A DNA stretch of 25,959 nucleotides from DASQDN01 sp035630195 (GTDB lineage Bacteria; Acidobacteriota; Terriglobia; Bryobacterales; Bryobacteraceae): positions 1-25,959 of the forward strand of contig DASQLD010000051.1 of assembly GCA_035630195.1 (NCBI GenBank), read 5' to 3'. The notes beneath the pieces are model-generated. The model had not been told where the DNA came from. It ran no database searches and saw only the letters and a list, made by a program, of their open reading frames with translations. Position 1 is the stretch's first letter. Every line of letters begins with the position of its first letter. Below are positions 23,186-25,959 of the stretch, piece after piece. The translations under genes were made by a program, and so were the position numbers.

Positions 23186-24799
23186 CTAACTACCCACGGG
23201 CCCTTCCGCTTTGGACAATGTCAGGACAATGAACTCCTTGTTCCGCTCGGCTGCCTGCACTGAACTTTCCAGAGCGATCGTATAAACCACCAGTCCAATC
23301 AGCAGATCGATCGCCAAGACTCCATAGAATGCGGCCTTGCTCTCGAAGGCGAATTCTGCCGCGAATGCCAGCGCGATCGGAGCCGCGGCGGCTGGATACA
23401 AGAACAATAAATAGGCTTGCGCGCGGCCGACGGACCCACTTCTCCATGACTGGGCCGGATCGACCGGCCGAGGGTGATGGACTGACACAAGATTCCCGAA
23501 TGCTAACAAGAATGTGGCGAAAACGAGAGTCACTGCAAACGCCTCGGCAACGTTATTTAGGGACACCGGCATCCGCAGCACAGCGCAGAAGAGAGCTACC
23601 ATCGAAAGCTCGAGCAGGATAAAGAAGATGGCCGCAATATTTTTGGCGCGCAGAACGGTCGAGATGGAAATCGGCATGGCGAAGTAGCCCTGGGCAGCTC
23701 CACGATCGAGGCCGAATGTATTCCAAAAGCAGACCTCGCCGAGCAGCATGAGCGCGTACGAGCTAACAACGGTCAAGTAGTTGGTGCGAAGGAACGACGC
23801 TTCATCGCCTCGCGCTGCCATCGGCAGCCAGATGAGAAGGCCGAAGGAAAACCCCATCAGGAAAAGGAGTCGAAAACGAGCTGACCGGCTCAAGAATCGA
23901 ATCTCCTTCTCGACCAGTGCTGCCAGCGGGTCGCGGAGTATACGGGTGATGGAACCCAGGAAGACATCGAGTAGCTGTCCCCGGCGGGACGGGGGCCCGC
24001 GATGGGATTTGGCTTCCGCCGCGTCAAAGTTCAGAGTTCGCTCGAACTGAGAACGACCAAAGTACCAAGCCAGCGCTGTCCAGGCGATGAGCGCTAGAGC
24101 TGCGAGCGCATCCGGCGCCCCCATTCCGAGCGCAGCGGTGGAGCCCCAGGGACTAAGCTTTCCCGATAGGTTTTCCGCCCACCCTTGGGAGGATGCCCGT
24201 GGTCCCGCAAGAAGCAATAGCTGTGGTAACGCGGCTATCAGGACGATCACGAATACCATGACTTCGCGAAAGCCTTTCCGCGCAAGCAACCGGCCCAGCA
24301 GATCTTTGAGCCCGGCTGAAACAAAAAGGTTGAAAAGGGCGAATACCACAATTGCAAGCGCGCCCCATGCCGGAGTGCGCGGATTGAGCACGAGTCCGAT
24401 AGCGAGCCCCGTCGAGAGCAGAAGCATCTCGATGCAGGTTGTGACGCGCAGCAAAACCTCAATCGAAAACAGCTGGATGTGCGGAATGGGATAGACCAAA
24501 AGGCGCATCAGATCGAGAGACACGCCTGTACTAACCATGATGATCGGGACGATTTGCCAGTAGACCGAAATCAGGAGCAGACCGGCGGGAAGCACTCGCG
24601 CGAGTAAAGAGATATTATCCGGATCGGCTGCTGTGACAGCCACTGCAGCGGCGATCAAGGTCCAAAATCCGTACCAAAGGATTCCGAATATGAGCGTGAT
24701 CGGAAAGCGGCTGTGCCGCGCGCGACCGCGATGGTTAATCAGCGAACGCCACTGCGCCCAAACAATTGCTACCGCTTGCCTCCCGATCAAGACAGCCAC
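23186..24799 (-). CDS. ABC-2-like permease, partner of the adjacent ATPase
   Basis: 537-residue integral membrane protein with about twelve hydrophobic segments in two halves, joined by a hydrophilic region around AEAKSHRGPPSRRGQLLDVF (about 275-295). The second half starts with PLAALVEKEIRFLSRSARFRLLF, a motif-like stretch common in large acidobacterial ABC-2-like permeases, where EKE-x-R precedes the first helix. The GTG start at 24797-24799 overlaps the ATPase by 13 bases, so coupling is likely. The organisation matches the pair at 1490-3969, where the permease is broken. Substrate and transport direction are unknown; export is inferred from ATPase type and lack of a binding protein. Confidence 0.75.
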   Translation of the reverse strand: MAVLIGRQAVAIVWAQWRSLINHRGRARHSRFPITLIFGILWYGFWTLIAAAVAVTAADPDNISLLARVLPAGLLLISVYWQIVPIIMVSTGVSLDLMRLLVYPIPHIQLFSIEVLLRVTTCIEMLLLSTGLAIGLVLNPRTPAWGALAIVVFALFNLFVSAGLKDLLGRLLARKGFREVMVFVIVLIAALPQLLLLAGPRASSQGWAENLSGKLSPWGSTAALGMGAPDALAALALIAWTALAWYFGRSQFERTLNFDAAEAKSHRGPPSRRGQLLDVFLGSITRILRDPLAALVEKEIRFLSRSARFRLLFLMGFSFGLLIWLPMAARGDEASFLRTNYLTVVSSYALMLLGEVCFWNTFGLDRGAAQGYFAMPISISTVLRAKNIAAIFFILLELSMVALFCAVLRMPVSLNNVAEAFAVTLVFATFLLAFGNLVSVHHPRPVDPAQSWRSGSVGRAQAYLLFLYPAAAAPIALAFAAEFAFESKAAFYGVLAIDLLIGLVVYTIALESSVQAAERNKEFIVLTLSKAEGPVGS

Positions 24800-25548
24800 T
24801 CTAACGGTTCGCCGACGCGGGCCGCTCCCACAACCCGAACGAAAATGTCTTCCAAGGTCTCGTTGCCGGTGCGAAGTTGCGACATCGGCTCATCGATGAC
24901 CAACCGCCCGTCGTGGATAATCGCCACCCGATCGCAAAGCCTTTCTACGACTTCGAGCACGTGAGACGTAAGAAATATCGTCGCGCCTTGGCGCACTTGA
25001 TCGAGCAGAATTTCCTTCATGAGACGGGCGCCGACCGCATCCACTCCTTCAAATGGCTCGTCCATCAGGAACAACTGGGGGCGATGAATCAGGGATGCCG
25101 CCATCGCCACACGCTTTCGCATGCCTTTGGAGTATTCTCCGATCAGCTTCTTGCTGTTCGAATCGAGCTCGAATAGGGCGATCAGTTCTCTCGCTCTTTC
25201 GCGGGCCATTGGCGCAGGAAGGCGATACATTCTGCCAACGAACTCGACAAACTCGGCGCCGGTCAAATGGTCGAATAACAGGGATTCGTCGGGAACCAGT
25301 CCGATCTTCGCTTTGATGTCCACATCGCGGCCCGGCATAGGCAGGCCTAAGATCTCGATTCTGCCGGAGGTAGGAGGCGCCAAGCCCATCAACATCCTGA
25401 TAGTCGTTGTCTTGCCCGCTCCGTTGGGACCCAGGAAGCCAAAAAAACAACCTCGCGGCACGGTGAAGCTAAGGCCGTCGACCGCAGGTTTCGCGCCGTA
25501 CACTTTTCTAAGTTCATGTACGGATATCGCGGGCGACTCGTCTGTCAT
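24787..25548 (-). CDS. ABC transporter ATP-binding protein
   Basis: 253 residues with the complete nucleotide-binding domain: A-loop Tyr17, Walker A GPNGAGKTT at 40-48, signature EYSKGMRKR, Walker B LFLMDEPFEGVD and H-loop TSHVLE. The Q-loop region reads IGLVPDESLLFDHLTGAEF, where an Asp-Glu replaces the more usual Gln, as in other members of this exporter group. The start is supported by AAGGA six bases upstream (ATAAGGATGTAAATG). It energises the permease encoded just downstream with a 13-base overlap. The sequence SHVLEVVERLCDRV is nearly shared with the ATPase at 3205-3969, so the window carries two paralogous exporters. Confidence 0.93.
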   Translation of the reverse strand: MTDESPAISVHELRKVYGAKPAVDGLSFTVPRGCFFGFLGPNGAGKTTTIRMLMGLAPPTSGRIEILGLPMPGRDVDIKAKIGLVPDESLLFDHLTGAEFVEFVGRMYRLPAPMARERARELIALFELDSNSKKLIGEYSKGMRKRVAMAASLIHRPQLFLMDEPFEGVDAVGARLMKEILLDQVRQGATIFLTSHVLEVVERLCDRVAIIHDGRLVIDEPMSQLRTGNETLEDIFVRVVGAARVGEPLEWLS

Positions 25549-25652
25549 TTACATCCTTATGGTACAGGCTTGGGCAAATCGTCGTAGCCGCGCACTAACG
25601 GTGAGTTGAGACGTGTTTGAAATAGTCTTCCTTGTCTGTGGGTCCAACAAAT

Positions 25653-25668
25653 ACCGGGATGACCCGGT
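25653..25668 (+). promoter_or_regulatory. Hairpin in the 5' leader of the terminal small gene
   Basis: ACCGGG (25653-25658), loop ATGA, CCCGGT (25663-25668) is a perfect 6-base GC-rich stem, 11 bases before the AGGAGG ribosome site. It could stabilise the mRNA leader, act as an operator or influence translation. No riboswitch class is recognisable. Confidence 0.4.
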
Positions 25669-25679
25669 TACGAATTAAC

Positions 25680-25685
25680 AGGAGG
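25680..25685 (+). promoter_or_regulatory. Consensus ribosome binding site AGGAGG
   Basis: AGGAGG lies seven bases before ATG 25693 and is the strongest Shine-Dalgarno in the window. It fixes the start of the terminal gene and suggests a highly translated protein. Confidence 0.8.
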
Positions 25686-25692
25686 GAAGACA

Positions 25693-25959
25693 ATGGCAAC
25701 CCAAGATACACATTCACTGGCGCCGACCGGAACAGGCCCAGAAGGCACAAACGAGGGGATCAAGGACAAAGTTTCCGGAATGGCTAGTCAAGCAAAAAAT
25801 ACAGCGGCAGAATGGGGGCGAACCGCGGCTTCTACGATGGACAAGAATTTGCAATCGGCCGCCGGGGCGCTGGAGAACACTGCGACGAAGCTGCGTGAGC
25901 ATGTGCCGCCGAGCGGCACAATGAACAAATACGGTACCGCCACGGTTGACAAGCTCGAG
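25693..25959 (+). CDS. Small hydrophilic helical protein, stress/LEA-like, 3' end off the window
   Basis: The frame is open from ATG 25693 through the last base (89 codons visible). After a Thr/Gly/Pro-rich start (MATQDTHSLAPTGTGPEG) the sequence becomes long amphipathic helix rich in Ala, Lys, Thr and Ser: GIKDKVSGMASQAKNTAAEW, ALENTATKLREHVPPSG and KYGTATVDKLE. This pattern matches small proteins of acidobacteria that resemble late-embryogenesis-abundant or CsbD/DUF883-type stress proteins. No signal peptide or cysteine is visible. The strong AGGAGG site and hairpin leader point to abundant, regulated expression. It diverges from the ABC ATPase across 144 bases. The family call is tentative because the C-terminus is missing. 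Confidence 0.7.
   Translation, partial: MATQDTHSLAPTGTGPEGTNEGIKDKVSGMASQAKNTAAEWGRTAASTMDKNLQSAAGALENTATKLREHVPPSGTMNKYGTATVDKLE

Overview
The window is a gene-dense bacterial chromosome segment, moderately GC-rich by eye, with no stretch of 300 bases lacking a gene. I saw no tRNA, rRNA, CRISPR array, insertion sequence, prophage or origin. The gene set suggests an acidobacterium, probably of the Solibacter/Bryobacter type: exported PQQ-like beta-propeller proteins, a TPR plus LamG-like exported protein, large ABC-2-like permeases beside single ATPases, a Tat-exported aldo/keto reductase, and a thiolase paired with a tiny OB-fold partner. The taxonomic call is inference from gene style, not from a marker gene.

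Layout. (1) 1-1489, plus: the 3' part of an ActP-like sodium:solute symporter, broken by an in-frame TGA. (2) 5506 down to 1490, minus: a divergent Nramp-like transporter, an ABC ATPase and its permease, which is also split by an in-frame TGA. (3) 5535-9442, plus: two tandem paralogous exported PQQ-propeller proteins and an exported TPR/LamG-like protein. (4) 11686 down to 9428, minus: ECF sigma factor, zinc-binding membrane anti-sigma factor and a secreted protein of unknown function. (5) 11766-14277, plus: thiolase, OB-fold partner, aminotransferase, each overlapping the next by ATGA. (6) 16036 down to 14274, minus: YmdB-type phosphodiesterase and a Tat-exported aldo/keto reductase. (7) 16292-18543, plus: MFS exporter and short-chain dehydrogenase. 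(8) 20998 down to 18545, minus: sucC-sucD-ndk. (9) 21099-22130, plus: trpD. (10) 23012 down to 22168, minus: an exported ankyrin-repeat protein with a one-base frameshift. (11) 25548 down to 23186, minus: a second ABC ATPase/permease pair resembling the first. (12) 25693 to the end, plus: the start of a small hydrophilic, stress-protein-like gene.

Two themes stand out. First, three genes are interrupted by single-base-scale lesions (two TGA codons and one apparent one-base deletion), and in each case the coding homology continues cleanly past the lesion. This means recent decay, consensus errors, or, less likely, recoding. Second, the convergent gene pairs are packed stop-to-stop or overlap, leaving no room for ordinary intrinsic terminators. 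I found no clear new defence or mobile system. The most novel-looking units are the PQQ-PQQ-TPR/LamG export cassette, the thiolase/OB-fold/aminotransferase operon and the Nramp-like protein lacking the canonical metal-site motifs.
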